A stretch of 64,000 nucleotides of DNA from Actinomycetota bacterium (GTDB lineage Bacteria; Actinomycetota; Actinomycetes; S36-B12; UBA10799): the NCBI GenBank assembly GCA_020636995.1, contig JACJWU010000002.1:310001-374000 (forward strand). Direction: 5' to 3'. Positions 8,461 to 17,816 of the stretch are shown here, piece by piece. The position numbers and the translations under genes are program-made. Below the pieces are notes generated by a model, which saw nothing but the letters and a program-made list of their open reading frames with translations, made no database searches and was not told the origin of the DNA. Positions within the stretch are counted from its first letter, which is position 1, and the number at the start of each line of letters is the position of its first letter.

Positions 8461-8706
8461 ATGGCCCGCCACAACCGCCGTCGCACGGACGAGGTGCGCC
8501 CGCTGTCAGCCGGCTACGCCAGCCGGCGGGCGGAGGGCGACTCGATCGTCCAGGATGTCACCGGAGCGCAGGCTACGAAGACCTACATCTGCCCGGGCTG
8601 CAACCAGCAGATCCGCCCCGGCACTGCCCATGTCGTGGTGTGGGACCGCTACGACGGCCCGCAGTGGCGACGGCACTGGCACTCGCCGTGCTGGCGGCGT
8701 CACTGA
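8461..8706 (+). CDS. Small Cys/His protein, possible zinc ribbon
   Basis: 81 residues. After a basic N-terminus (MARHNRRRTDEV) there is YICPGCNQQI, then GTAHVVVW and RHWHSPCWRRH. The CxxC pair, the His and the C-terminal HxxC look like a compact metal-binding ribbon. Similar small proteins are common in actinobacteria, sometimes labelled ATP/GTP-binding without support; I see no P-loop. The 3' end overlaps the converging OsmC gene by 7 bases. It may bind nucleic acid (inference). Confidence 0.75.
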   Translation: MARHNRRRTDEVRPLSAGYASRRAEGDSIVQDVTGAQATKTYICPGCNQQIRPGTAHVVVWDRYDGPQWRRHWHSPCWRRH

Positions 8707-9107
8707 ATCCGCACGGCGATGTCCGTCGGCAACTGCAGTGAGCGTCCCACCGTGCACAGCCGGTCATGGGAGTGGCGCGCCGCCACCGGAAGGACCTCCC
8801 GCGCGGCGTCCCCTTCGGGCCCGTCCGGGAACGTGATCTGGAAGGTGACCACCACGTTCTCGAGGTGGTTTCCCATCCGGGGGTCGGACACCTTGTCCGC
8901 GGACACGGTGATCTCGAAGGCAGTGGGTTCGCTGCGACGCGCCGTGAGGTAGTCGACATCGATGCCGGTACATCCGCCGAGTGCGACGAGCAGCAGCTCT
9001 ACGGCGGAGAACTGGTCCTCGCCCTCCCCGAAGGCCAGCTGACTGCCGGCCTCGTTGGTCGCGATGTATTCACCGAGATCGGTTCGGCTGATCGTCACGC
9101 TGGTCAT
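8700..9107 (-). CDS. OsmC/Ohr-family peroxiredoxin-like protein
   Basis: 135 residues from ATG 9107 (MTSVTISRTDLGEY); an in-frame start 33 bases upstream is less likely. The OsmC fold signatures are FSAVELLLVALGGCTGIDV, with the first redox Cys, and HDRLCTVG, with the second. The glutamate of the VELL helix is also kept. OsmC/Ohr proteins reduce organic hydroperoxides in the cytoplasm using a Cys-Cys pair. There is no MarR-type regulator next to it, so the exact OsmC subclass is uncertain. Confidence 0.85.
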   Translation of the reverse strand: MTSVTISRTDLGEYIATNEAGSQLAFGEGEDQFSAVELLLVALGGCTGIDVDYLTARRSEPTAFEITVSADKVSDPRMGNHLENVVVTFQITFPDGPEGDAAREVLPVAARHSHDRLCTVGRSLQLPTDIAVRIQ

Positions 9108-9211
9108 GCCCGACTGTAACCGGCGCACGCCCGGGATCATCCGAACAGTCCATTCAAGGTTGCGTCGTCGCTGTCCGACTATCGATGCAGGGGGAGTCGA
9201 AGGGAGTGGGC

Positions 9212-10172
9212 ATGCAGGAAGACCTGTACATGACCGTTCTCGAGACCATCGAGGACGGCGTGTACTTCGTCGACCCCAAGCGTCGGATCACGTTCTGGAA
9301 CGACGGTGCGGCGACGATCACGGGCTATGAGGCCGCAGAGGTCATGGATCACAGTTGTGCCGAGGGCATTCTGCGCCATGTGAACGATGACGGAGACGAC
9401 TTGTGCCTGCACGGGTGCCCACCTGTGGGCCGTGATGAACGACGGCCGACCCCGCGCGGTCAACGTATTCCTGCACCACAAACTCGGACACCGCATACCT
9501 GTCAGTGTGAAGGCTCGGCCGATCAGAGGGCCCCAGGGCGACATCATCGGATCTGTCGAGGTGTTCACACGGCGCCGGTCCACTCGCTTCGCTGAGTTGG
9601 CCGAAGTCGGACCGCATGAAGAGGCCTACATCGATCCAGTGACGCAGATCGGCAATCGCCGATATGCCGAGGCACACTTGGGGCCGATGCTGGCCCCGGA
9701 CGGGGCAGACTCGCTCGGATTGGTGTTCGTCGACATCGATCACTTCAAAGTCGTCAACGACACCTGGGGGCATCCGACGGGTGACGCGGTCTTGCGAATG
9801 GTGGGTCAGACCCTCGCCAACGGGCTGCGCACTGCGGATGTGCCGGTGCGGTGGGGCGGTGACGAGTTCCTTGTCGCGCTGCCTGGCATCACGACGCCAG
9901 CCCTGGCCAGGGCCGCCGAACGGCTGCGCATGCTAGTGGATCACTCCTGGATCGACATCGATGGCGAGAAGGTCAAAGTCACCGTGTCGGCTGGTGCGGT
10001 CATGGTGCGCTCGGATGAGTCGATCGACGATGCCTTGGCCCGGGCGGATGCCCTGATGTACGTCAGCAAGCGCGGCGGCCGTGATCTGGTCACCGGGGAG
10101 GCTGGGCCGGTTGCGCGCAGCGACGGTTCCCCATCCCCGCTACAGATCACGCAGCGTCCCGCGGACCTCTGA
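9212..10172 (+). pseudogene. PAS-GGDEF diguanylate cyclase split by a +1 frameshift
   Basis: From ATG 9212 (preceded by GGGAG) the protein begins MQEDLYMTVLETIEDGVYFV, a PAS domain, and runs to LCLHGCP. Near 9418-9422 the frame must shift by one base to continue as LWAVMNDGRPRAVNVFLHH, the rest of the same PAS domain. Removing one C from TGCCCACC restores a continuous protein. The second frame carries a full GGDEF domain: VFVDIDHFKVVND, an inhibitory site RTAD five residues before GGDEF, and RWGGDEFLVA. It would make c-di-GMP. The break is a genuine null allele, programmed frameshifting or a sequencing error; the sequence alone cannot decide. Confidence 0.8.
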
Positions 10173-10191
10173 GGCGGAGTACGTTGGGGGT

Positions 10192-11088
10192 ATGGCGCCA
10201 GTCATCGACATGCGGGCCGTGGTCAAGCGCTTCGGCAGTACCGTGGCACTCGACGGACTCGATCTACAGGTGGATGCCGGCGAGGTCCACGGGTTCCTCG
10301 GACCCAATGGTGCCGGCAAGACCACGACGCTACGGATCCTGCTAGGCCTGCTACGCATAGACGCCGGCAGTGTCGAGATCCTCGGTGGTGACCCCTGGTC
10401 GGACGCCGTCGAGTTGCACAAGCGACTGGCCTATGTCCCGGGTGAGGTGAATCTGTGGCCACACCTGACCGGTGGTGAGGTGATCGACCTGCTCGGCCGG
10501 CTGCACGGCGGCCTCGACGAGCAGCGCCGGGCGCGCTACCTCGAGATGTTCGAACTCGACCCCACCAAGAAGGCGCGCACCTACTCGAAGGGCAACCGGC
10601 AGAAGGTCGCACTGGTGTCCGCGCTGGCTGCTGATGTTCCGCTCCTGCTGCTCGACGAGCCCACTTCGGGCCTCGACCCGCTCATGGATGCTCGTTTCCG
10701 CGAATGCATGCACGAGTTCCGGGACAACGGTGGAACGGTGCTGTTGAGCAGCCACATCCTCAGCGAGGCGGAGGCGCTTTCGGACCGTGTGACCATCATC
10801 CGCAACGGGCAGGCGATGGAGAGCGGCACCCTTGCGGACCTGCGCCATCTGTCGATGACGAAGGTCATCGCCGTTGTCGATCATGTTCCGGAGGGGCTGG
10901 CGGCTATCGCGGGCGTACACGACCTGCAAGTGCACGACGGCCGGATCACGTGCGAGGTGCAGGATGCCGGTATGGGCCCGCTGATGGCAGCCCTGTCCGG
11001 TGGAGGGCTGCAGTCACTGACCAGCCAGCCACCGACGCTGGAGGAGGTGTTCCTGCGGCACTACCAGGACGGACCCTCCGATGGCTGA
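10192..11088 (+). CDS. ABC exporter ATP-binding protein (ABC-2 type)
   Basis: 298 residues from ATG 10192. Walker A is [12 protein letters not shown], the signature helix region is [11 protein letters not shown] (a variant of LSGGQ), and Walker B is [13 protein letters not shown], followed by the H-loop in LLSSHIL. The C-terminal extension beyond the ATPase core is typical of DrrA/CcmA-like drug or antibiotic exporters. It overlaps the permease gene by 8 bases and surely works with it. The exported substrate is unknown. Confidence 0.92.
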   Translation: MAPVIDMRAVVKRFGSTVALDGLDLQVDAGEVHGFLGPNGAGKTTTLRILLGLLRIDAGSVEILGGDPWSDAVELHKRLAYVPGEVNLWPHLTGGEVIDLLGRLHGGLDEQRRARYLEMFELDPTKKARTYSKGNRQKVALVSALAADVPLLLLDEPTSGLDPLMDARFRECMHEFRDNGGTVLLSSHILSEAEALSDRVTIIRNGQAMESGTLADLRHLSMTKVIAVVDHVPEGLAAIAGVHDLQVHDGRITCEVQDAGMGPLMAALSGGGLQSLTSQPPTLEEVFLRHYQDGPSDG

Positions 11089-12670
11089 GCGTCTCGCGGG
11101 AACGTGGACTCTGACACGGCTGGCGCTGCGCCGGGATCGGGTCCTGCTGCCTGCGTGGATCCTGGGCTTCGCGGGGATGGCCGGTTTCTCAGCCGCCGCC
11201 ACGGTCGGACTGTATCCCGACGAGTCCCAGCGGATCTCGGCCGCCGAGGCGGTGAACGGCTCGGGCGCTCTGGTCGCGTTGTACGGCAAGATCTACGACC
11301 CGACGTCGATCGGGCAGTTGTCGCTGTTCAAACTCACCGCCTTCGGCGCCGCGTTGACCGCTGTATTGATGGTGTTCGTCGTCATCCGGCACACCAGGGC
11401 CGACGAGGAGAGCGGGCGCCTCGAACTCATGGCGGCGGGCCGCGTCGGCCGGTGGGCGCCACTAGCCGCAGCCCTGATTGTGGCGTTCGGAGCCAGTCTG
11501 GCCCTGGGGGTGCTCAGCGCCTTGGCGCTGATCGCAGCCGGTCTGGCCGTTCCCGGCTCGTTCGCGTTCGGCCTCGGGTGGGGATTCACCGGGATCGCCT
11601 TCGCGGCGGTTGCCGGTGTTTGCGCGCAGGTGACCACCGGTGCGAGATCGGCGCGTGGGATCGCCCTGCTGCTGGTCGCGCTGGCCTACGCGGTGCGGGC
11701 TGTGGGCGATCTGTCCGAGGGGTCCTGGCTGTCCTGGCTGTCCCCGATCGGCTGGATGCAGCAGGTGCGCGCCTATGCCGGCGACAGGTGGTGGGTCTTG
11801 CTGCTGCCGTTGGCGCTTGCGGTGGTCTGCCTGCCGATCGCGTTCGCCCTGCGGGAGCGCAGGGACGTCGATGCCGGCCTCATCGGCGACCGCCCGGGGC
11901 CCGCGCGCGGCAGGATGAGCAACGTGTTAGGCCTTGCCTGGCGACTTCAGCGGGGCAGTTTCTGGGGCTGGTGCGCGGGCTTCGCAGCCTTCGGCCTCCT
12001 GCTTGGATCGATCTCCGACACGGTGACCGGTTTCCTGGACTCGCCTGAGATCCAGGAGTTCCTGAAACAACTCGGCGGCACGCAAGCGTTGGCAGACGCG
12101 TTCCTGGCCACGGAACTGAGTTTCGCTGGGATCATCGTCGCCGCCTACGGGATCTCCGCGGCGTCGAGGTTGCACAGCGAGGAGGTCGAGGGGCATGCCG
12201 AGATGCTGCTGGCGACACCCACGTCCCGGATCGCCTGGGCGGCCAGTCACACGGTCATCGCGCTGCTCGGCGTCGCAGTGATCCTTCTGGTGGCCGGCCT
12301 TGCGATCGGGATCGGCAATGCGATCGCAGTCGGCGACACCGGCAGTATCGGGAAGCTACTGGTGGCGGCGTTGGCGCGGGTTCCTGCGGCCTGGGTTCTC
12401 ACCGGCGTCGTACTGCTGGTGTTCGGGTGGTTGCCGCGATGGATCCCGGCGGTGTGGGCGGTGTTCGTCGCGGCCCTGGTGCTCGGGGAGTTCGGTGCGT
12501 TGTGGGACCTTCCGCAATGGCTGATGGACGTTTCGCCGTTCGTGCACTCGCCGCGCATGCCCGCGATCGACTCGTCGAGCACCGGCCTGCTCCCGCTGAC
12601 CGTGGTCGCGGTGGTCTTCATCGCGATCGGGCTGATGGGGTGGCGTCGACGGGATCTGCAGGCGAACTAG
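11081..12670 (+). CDS. ABC-2 type exporter permease (two-half, 'polyketide exporter' type)
   Basis: 529 residues with about twelve hydrophobic segments arranged as two similar halves (roughly 20-250 and 285-525). This is the organisation of permeases annotated as exporters of polyketide antibiotics. The motif [19 protein letters not shown] before the second-half helices mirrors [17 protein letters not shown] in the first half, supporting internal duplication. It is translationally linked to the ATPase at 10192. No biosynthetic genes for a secondary metabolite are nearby, so housekeeping efflux is more likely than self-resistance. Confidence 0.88.
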   Translation: MAERLAGTWTLTRLALRRDRVLLPAWILGFAGMAGFSAAATVGLYPDESQRISAAEAVNGSGALVALYGKIYDPTSIGQLSLFKLTAFGAALTAVLMVFVVIRHTRADEESGRLELMAAGRVGRWAPLAAALIVAFGASLALGVLSALALIAAGLAVPGSFAFGLGWGFTGIAFAAVAGVCAQVTTGARSARGIALLLVALAYAVRAVGDLSEGSWLSWLSPIGWMQQVRAYAGDRWWVLLLPLALAVVCLPIAFALRERRDVDAGLIGDRPGPARGRMSNVLGLAWRLQRGSFWGWCAGFAAFGLLLGSISDTVTGFLDSPEIQEFLKQLGGTQALADAFLATELSFAGIIVAAYGISAASRLHSEEVEGHAEMLLATPTSRIAWAASHTVIALLGVAVILLVAGLAIGIGNAIAVGDTGSIGKLLVAALARVPAAWVLTGVVLLVFGWLPRWIPAVWAVFVAALVLGEFGALWDLPQWLMDVSPFVHSPRMPAIDSSSTGLLPLTVVAVVFIAIGLMGWRRRDLQAN

Positions 12671-12720
12671 CGGTGGGTGCTTGCTGCCAGGGCTGCGGAT
12701 TCGGCGACCTGGTTGTAGTT

Positions 12721-12847
12721 CGGCATTCCGGTTAGAGATCGGCATCTTGGTTGGAGATACGGCACTCCGGTTAGCCCTGTACGGCCGTGGGACTCTAACC
12801 AACCTGCCGCCGACTAACCAACATGCCTGCGACTAACCAACGTGCCG
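12721..12847. repeat. Dispersed compound palindrome, family C copy 1 (~127 bp)
   Basis: The left half holds three 19-nt units of the form CGGCATCTTGGTTAGAGAT. The right half holds three units of the reverse complement (CTAACCAACCTGCCG and similar), around a centre containing TGTACGGCCGTGGGA. Bases 12730-12821 match 23548-23639 at 91 of 92 positions. It lies between the ABC permease and an alpha/beta hydrolase gene. The whole unit could fold as a long branched or slipped hairpin. No coding function is visible. Confidence 0.85.
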
Positions 12848-12913
12848 AAGCTGAACCCCCATGCGATGTGCGGAGGGGCAACCGGATGTAGTGCCCTGGA
12901 CTAGGCTGCAGGG

Positions 12914-13648
12914 ATGGAGCGGATCGCAGCGAATTCGGTGCTGCCTGCGATCCGCGAGCCCATCACGCTGCGCACCGCCGACGGGCTGGATCTGGTGGCT
13001 GAGTTGGCCCTCCCGCAGTCGGCCGCCGCGGCCGCCACCATCGTGTGTGTCCACCCCCTGCCCACCCACGGCGGCATGATGGACTCCCACCTCTTCCGCA
13101 AGGCCGCGTGGCGACTGCCGGCGCTCGCGGACCTCGCGGTCCTGCGGTTCAACACCCGTGGCACGACCAGTGCTGCCGGCACGTCGCAAGGTGAGTTCGA
13201 CGCCAGCACCGCCGAAGGCTTGGATCTCGAGGCCGCTGTGGATCTGGTGCTGGCACGAGGACTGCCCAATGTATGGCTGGTCGGCTGGAGTTTCGGCACG
13301 GACGTCGTCCTGCGGCACGGACGCCTCGACGGTGTGAACGGTGTCGTGCTGTTGAGTCCGCCGCTGCGGTACGCGCAGGACTCCGACCTCGACCGGTGGG
13401 CTGCCGACGGCCGACCCATGATCGTGATGGTTCCGGAGTTCGACGACTTCTTGCCGCCGGACGTTGCGGCACCGCACTTCGCCCGGATCCCGCAGGCGCA
13501 GGTGATCGCGGTCGCCGGCGCCAAACACCTGTGGGTCGGGGAGAAGTACTCCTCGATCGTCCTCGATCAGATCGCGGCGGCCACCGGCCGACCGACACCG
13601 TTGCCGTCCGAGTGGGATGGCCCGATGAGTAAGTGGAGCGACCTATGA
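12914..13648 (+). CDS. Alpha/beta-hydrolase
   Basis: 244 residues. VHPLPTHGGMM forms the oxyanion region, GWSFGTDV is the nucleophile elbow (Ser in GxSxG), VPEFDDF supplies the acid and AGAKHLWVG the histidine. It resembles the short dienelactone-hydrolase/KANL-like alpha/beta hydrolases found in many bacteria. The stop overlaps the next gene's ATG (ATGA), so hydrolase and dehydrogenase are translated together. The substrate is unknown. Confidence 0.82.
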   Translation: MERIAANSVLPAIREPITLRTADGLDLVAELALPQSAAAAATIVCVHPLPTHGGMMDSHLFRKAAWRLPALADLAVLRFNTRGTTSAAGTSQGEFDASTAEGLDLEAAVDLVLARGLPNVWLVGWSFGTDVVLRHGRLDGVNGVVLLSPPLRYAQDSDLDRWAADGRPMIVMVPEFDDFLPPDVAAPHFARIPQAQVIAVAGAKHLWVGEKYSSIVLDQIAAATGRPTPLPSEWDGPMSKWSDL

Positions 13649-14403
13649 GTCAGTTGGAAGGCAAGAAGGCGATCGTGACCGGCGCCTCCCGCGGGATCGG
13701 CCGCGAGATTGCGTTGGAGTTCGCGCGGCAGGGCGCCGACGTCGCGTTGCTGGCGCGCAACGAGGAGTTGCTGAACAGTGCTGCCGACACGGTACGGGAA
13801 GTGGGCCGCAACGCGGTCGTCGAGACGGTGGACGTCACCGACGGGGAGGCGGTGACTGCCGCCATCGCCCGGGCGATCGAGGCGCTCGGCGGGGTCGACA
13901 TCGTGGTCAACAACGCCGGCGGCAACAGTTTCTCGGCGCCGCTGGTCGGGATGCGCTTCAGCGGCTGGCAGAAGACCCAGCGGCTCAACGTCGAGTCCGT
14001 GGTGCACGTCCTGCAGGCCGTCGGCCCGACCCTGCTGGAGCAGAAGTCCGGGTCCGTGATCAACCTCGCCAGCGTGGCCGGGGTGGTCGGCTCGCCGTTG
14101 ATGAGCCACTACGGCGCCGCCAAGGCCGCGGTGATCTCCCTGACCCGCAGCCTGGCCATCGAGTGGGCGTGGGCGGGCGTGCGTGTCAACACCCTGCTGC
14201 CCGGCTGGATCGATACCGATCTGACCCAGTTCCTGCGCGATGCCCCCGATGGTGGGAAGGGTGCGCTGTCGCGGGTTCCCATGCAGCGCTGGGGTACGCC
14301 CGCAGACATCGCCGCCGGAGCGGTGTTCCTCGCGTCGGATGCGTCGTCGTTCATGACCGGTCAGGAGCTCATCCTCGACGGTGGCCTGACGGTCATGCCC
14401 TGA
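13645..14403 (+). CDS. Short-chain dehydrogenase/reductase
   Basis: 252 residues, classical SDR. The cofactor-binding site is TGASRGIGRE, then NNAGGN, a catalytic Ser in NLASVAG and YGAAKAA (YxxxK). The C-terminus ends in LDGGLTVMP, typical of FabG-like enzymes. Acidic/basic residue choice after the glycine motif (ARNEELL) favours NADP(H). Four-base overlap with the upstream hydrolase makes an operon. FabG-type reduction of a 3-oxoacyl substrate or an alcohol/ketone conversion are both possible. Confidence 0.88.
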   Translation: MSQLEGKKAIVTGASRGIGREIALEFARQGADVALLARNEELLNSAADTVREVGRNAVVETVDVTDGEAVTAAIARAIEALGGVDIVVNNAGGNSFSAPLVGMRFSGWQKTQRLNVESVVHVLQAVGPTLLEQKSGSVINLASVAGVVGSPLMSHYGAAKAAVISLTRSLAIEWAWAGVRVNTLLPGWIDTDLTQFLRDAPDGGKGALSRVPMQRWGTPADIAAGAVFLASDASSFMTGQELILDGGLTVMP

Positions 14404-14467
14404 CCGAGCGGAACCTTCCGCGACCCTGAGGTTGCCTGTTCCCGCCGGAATCGGACAGGGTGGGGTC

Positions 14468-14866
14468 ATGGGTAGCAGAATCGACAGCATGCGGTCCGGG
14501 CTCACATCGCTGGAGGAGGTGCTGGTCACCGTCGACAAGGCGGTGCAAGCGGCCGACACCGCATTGACGGGCACCGATGCCGTCCTGCTGAAGGCCGACG
14601 ATGCACTCGACCTCGCAGAGCGGGGACTGGACACCGGTCGTCGCGTCCTGCCCAAGCTCGCAATCGGGGTGGCGATCGTGGGTGTGGGCATCGCGGTCGC
14701 GGTGATCATCCGGAGGTCACGGGCCGCTCAAGCGGCGGCTGCTGCCGACGTGTGGGAGCAGCCGGAGGAGCCGCTGACCGGGCCGAGCATCCAGGATGTG
14801 GCCGAGGGCGACTCGGACGCAAGTGACCTCGCGGACGCCGCCGATGCCGTCGACAGTGACCGATGA
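14468..14866 (+). CDS. Single-pass membrane protein with amphipathic N-terminal helix
   Basis: 132 residues from ATG 14468. The first 65 residues form a likely amphipathic helix or coiled coil (LEEVLVTVDKAVQAADTAL). A single hydrophobic helix follows (residues about 69-87, LAIGVAIVGVGIAVAVII), then a basic RRSR stop-transfer motif and an acidic Ala/Asp-rich tail. No family is recognised. The stop overlaps the start of the downstream hydrolase by 4 bases. Confidence 0.65.
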   Translation: MGSRIDSMRSGLTSLEEVLVTVDKAVQAADTALTGTDAVLLKADDALDLAERGLDTGRRVLPKLAIGVAIVGVGIAVAVIIRRSRAAQAAAAADVWEQPEEPLTGPSIQDVAEGDSDASDLADAADAVDSDR

Positions 14867-15594
14867 ACCGCATCGTCCTGTTGCACGCTTTCCCGGTGAA
14901 CCGTCATCTGTGGGATGAACAGGTCGAGTACCTGACGAAGGCCGGTCGGCGTGTGCTCGCACCGGATCTGGCCGGGTTCGGTGATTCACAGCCACCGCAG
15001 GACTCAACGATGACGGCGCTGGCCGAGCAGGTGCTCATGCAAGTCGGCCGGCCATCGGTCTTCGCGGGTCTGTCCATGGGCGGGTACATCCTCATGGAGA
15101 TCCTCAGGCAGCACCCGGAGATGGTCACCGGGGCGATCTTCATGGACACCAAGGCGGTTGCGGACACCGACGAGGCGCGCGCACAGCGGCTGCAGGTGGC
15201 TGACGCGGTCCTGGCCACGGGGCGGACGGATGAGCTGGCGGAAGCGATGCTGCCCAGATTGCTGGGAGAATCCACCCGCTCCAACAACCCCGGGGTCGTC
15301 GAACAGGTGCGGGCGTGGATCGAGGCGGCGCCCCCCGAGGCCGTGGCGAGCGCCCAGCGGGCGATGGCCGACCGGCCGGACTCCGTGTCGACGCTGCGCC
15401 GCTACGAGGGGCCAGCCCTCGTGGTGTGGGGTTCGGAGGACACGATCTCCCCGTCGGCCGACCAACAGGTCATGTTGGACGCCATGCCCCAGGCCGTCGG
15501 CCGTGAGATCCCCGATGCCGGACACCTGACCGCGATCGAACAGCCATCGGCGGTCAACGACGTGCTGCTCGAGGTGCTCACGGACTGGCAGTAG
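14863..15594 (+). CDS. Alpha/beta-hydrolase
   Basis: 243 residues with HAFPVNRHLW (oxyanion HG-like loop), GLSMGGYILME (nucleophile Ser), VVWGSEDTISP (acid) and DAGHLTAIEQP (His). This is the standard order for a soluble proline-iminopeptidase-like or pimeloyl-ester-type alpha/beta hydrolase. It is the last gene of the coupled 12914-15594 run (hydrolase, SDR, membrane protein, hydrolase), which suggests a small catabolic or detoxification pathway. The substrate is not evident. Confidence 0.84.
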   Translation: MNRIVLLHAFPVNRHLWDEQVEYLTKAGRRVLAPDLAGFGDSQPPQDSTMTALAEQVLMQVGRPSVFAGLSMGGYILMEILRQHPEMVTGAIFMDTKAVADTDEARAQRLQVADAVLATGRTDELAEAMLPRLLGESTRSNNPGVVEQVRAWIEAAPPEAVASAQRAMADRPDSVSTLRRYEGPALVVWGSEDTISPSADQQVMLDAMPQAVGREIPDAGHLTAIEQPSAVNDVLLEVLTDWQ

Positions 15595-15617
15595 GCCCTC
15601 GTCATTACTCTTTAGGG

Positions 15618-17357
15618 GTGCCCGCACTCGTCGTGACCGACTCCGTCACCGTGCGCAAAGGAACTGCGACGATCCTCGACGGCGTCTCGCTCGGCCTGTC
15701 CGATGGCGACCGGATCGGGGTGGTGGGTCGCAACGGTGCGGGCAAGTCGACCCTCTTGCGGGTACTCGCGGGGGTGGAAACGCTGGATGCGGGTCGTGCC
15801 ACCGTCAGCGGTGGCACAGTCATCAGCCTTGTCACACAACACGATGAGTTGCCGTCCGGATCCGTACGGGACGTCGTCGTGGGTTCCGGACCTGAACACG
15901 AGTGGGCGGGCGATCCCCGGATCCGTTCCATCGTCGCGGGTCTGCTGGATCCCGACTGGATGTCGCGCTCGAGTGCGGAACTGTCCGGAGGGCAATCCCG
16001 ACGGGTGGCGCTGGCAGCGGCGCTTGTTGCCCAACCCGACGTCCTGTTGTTGGACGAGCCCACGAACCATCTCGACCTGCAGGCGATCCGGTGGCTGGCC
16101 GAACACCTGAGCGCATGGCCCACCGGCCGCCGCGCGCTGGTCGTCGTCACCCACGACCGGTGGTTCCTCGACGAGGTGACGACCAGGACGTGGGAGGTGG
16201 GCCGCGGCGCCGTCGAGCAGTACGAGGGCGGGTATGCGGCCTACGTGCTGGCCAAGGCCGAACGCGAGCAGCAGCAGGCCGCGATTGAAGCCAGGCGGCG
16301 GAATCTTCTGCGCAAAGAACTCGCCTGGCTGCGCAGGGGTCCGCCCGCACGGACCTCCAAGCCGAAGTTCCGGCAGGACGCGGCGCTTGCCCTGATCGCC
16401 GACGAACCGCCTCCGCGTGACCGGCTCTCGCTGCAGCGGGTGAGCATGAACCGTCTGGGCAAGCAGGTTCTCGATCTCAAGGACGTCACTGCCGCTCCTG
16501 CGGCCGACGCGCCGCCGGTTCTCGCCGACGTCACCTGGGGGATCGGGCCAGGGGACCGGCTGGGCTTGTTGGGTCCGAACGGCGCGGGGAAGACCACCTT
16601 GCTGCGGGTGCTGTCAGGGCAACTCGACGTGCTCTCGGGGAGGGTACAGCGAGGCAAGACCGTCCACGCGGCCATCGTGGATCAGCGCCTGCCCGAGGTG
16701 GATGCCGATGCCCGGGTTCTGCCGTGGTTGCAGGAGGTGGGCAACCGCGTGGAGGTCGCAGGCGGCGAGGAGCTCACCCCGTCGCAGTTGCTCGAGCAGT
16801 TCGGATTCACCGGTGATGCGCCCTGGAAACGGCTGGGGGACCTCTCAGGCGGGGAGTTGCGCCGGTTGCACCTGCTGCGCACGTTCCTGTCCGGCGCGAA
16901 CGTGCTGATGCTCGACGAACCCACCAACGATCTCGACACGGAGACATTGACCGTACTCGAGGACGTCCTCGATGGCTGGCCGGGAAGCCTGATCGTGGTG
17001 TCCCACGACCGCTATTTCCTCGAGCGGGTGTGCGACGACGTGTGGGAACTCACCGACGGGCGGGTTCGGCACCTGCCCGGCGGAGTGGACGAGTACCTGG
17101 CATCGCCCCCACCGGCGACGCCGGCTGCCCCGCGGCCCTCCTCCGGGGACACCCGGGCGGCCCGCAAGGAGTTGACGCGCATCGAACGCGAGTTGAGTCG
17201 CGCGCAGACACGGGTCGAGGGCATCCACGAACGTATGGTGACGGCTGCCACCGATGGGGAGGCGCTGGTCGAGTTGGGTAAGGAACTCGCGCAGGCCGAG
17301 CAGGATGTGGCCGACCTTGAGGAGCGGTGGCTGGAGGCCGCCGAAGCCGCGCAGTAG
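15618..17357 (+). CDS. ABC-F family ATPase (Uup-like)
   Basis: 579 residues with two ATPase domains in one chain and no membrane helices. Domain 1: [34 protein letters not shown]. Domain 2: [34 protein letters not shown]. The linker (EREQQQAAIEARRRN) and a C-terminal coiled coil (ELTRIERELSRAQTRVEGIHE) match the Uup/ABC-F pattern. ABC-F proteins bind the ribosomal E site and relieve stalling, or protect against antibiotics. The Uup-like C-terminal coiled coil favours a housekeeping role. GTG start at 15618. Confidence 0.9.
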   Translation: MPALVVTDSVTVRKGTATILDGVSLGLSDGDRIGVVGRNGAGKSTLLRVLAGVETLDAGRATVSGGTVISLVTQHDELPSGSVRDVVVGSGPEHEWAGDPRIRSIVAGLLDPDWMSRSSAELSGGQSRRVALAAALVAQPDVLLLDEPTNHLDLQAIRWLAEHLSAWPTGRRALVVVTHDRWFLDEVTTRTWEVGRGAVEQYEGGYAAYVLAKAEREQQQAAIEARRRNLLRKELAWLRRGPPARTSKPKFRQDAALALIADEPPPRDRLSLQRVSMNRLGKQVLDLKDVTAAPAADAPPVLADVTWGIGPGDRLGLLGPNGAGKTTLLRVLSGQLDVLSGRVQRGKTVHAAIVDQRLPEVDADARVLPWLQEVGNRVEVAGGEELTPSQLLEQFGFTGDAPWKRLGDLSGGELRRLHLLRTFLSGANVLMLDEPTNDLDTETLTVLEDVLDGWPGSLIVVSHDRYFLERVCDDVWELTDGRVRHLPGGVDEYLASPPPATPAAPRPSSGDTRAARKELTRIERELSRAQTRVEGIHERMVTAATDGEALVELGKELAQAEQDVADLEERWLEAAEAAQ

Positions 17358-17405
17358 CCGGGCGAGGCCCGTGTCCGCTCGTGACGCAGTAGAGGCTGCC
17401 TGCCG

Positions 17406-17816
17406 TCAGTCCCTCGTCGCGGGCATCGCGCGGCTCACGACCTTGTCCGGAATGACCCGCACGACCACGCGCACGTTGTCCGTGCCGTCGTCAGCGGGGT
17501 AGCGGTCCCACCCCTGATAGGCGCGCGCGAACTTGTCGATCAGTTCACGACCACCCTCGCGCGTCATCTCGACGTGCCCTCGCACCTCGACGTAGGAGTA
17601 CGGCTGGTCCATGTCGTAGACCAGGACGGTGCAGCGCGGGTCGCGCACCAGATTGCGGTGCTTGCGGCGGCCCTCCACCGTCGAGATGAGCAGGTCGTCG
17701 CCGTCCCGCTCGAACCACACGACGCTGCTCTGCGGCTGCCCATCGGGTTCGATGGTCGAGATCGTAGCGAACTGCTTCGGCTTGTCGAGCAGTGCGCGAG
17801 CGTTGTCGTCGAACAT
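17406..17816 (-). CDS. PPOX-class F420/flavin-dependent oxidoreductase
   Basis: 136 residues of the split-barrel pyridoxamine-phosphate-oxidase fold. FATISTIEPDGQPQSSVVWF and RRKHRNLVRDPRCTVLV are typical of the actinobacterial F420-dependent branch (F420H2-dependent reductases or F420-binding proteins). Its ATG (17816) overlaps the ccr stop (TGATG); a GTG three bases upstream is the alternative. It is therefore co-translated with ccr, although a metabolic link is not obvious. Confidence 0.82.
   Translation of the reverse strand: MFDDNARALLDKPKQFATISTIEPDGQPQSSVVWFERDGDDLLISTVEGRRKHRNLVRDPRCTVLVYDMDQPYSYVEVRGHVEMTREGGRELIDKFARAYQGWDRYPADDGTDNVRVVVRVIPDKVVSRAMPATRD

Noticed and set aside
10192..12670. 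Secondary-metabolite gene cluster around the antibiotic-type ABC exporter and ABC-F protein
   Set aside because: There are no synthases, tailoring enzymes or pathway regulators; the neighbouring genes look like general metabolism.
12721..12847. CRISPR-like array
   Set aside because: The 19-nt units are contiguous, have no unique spacers and occur in both orientations within one element; no cas genes are present.
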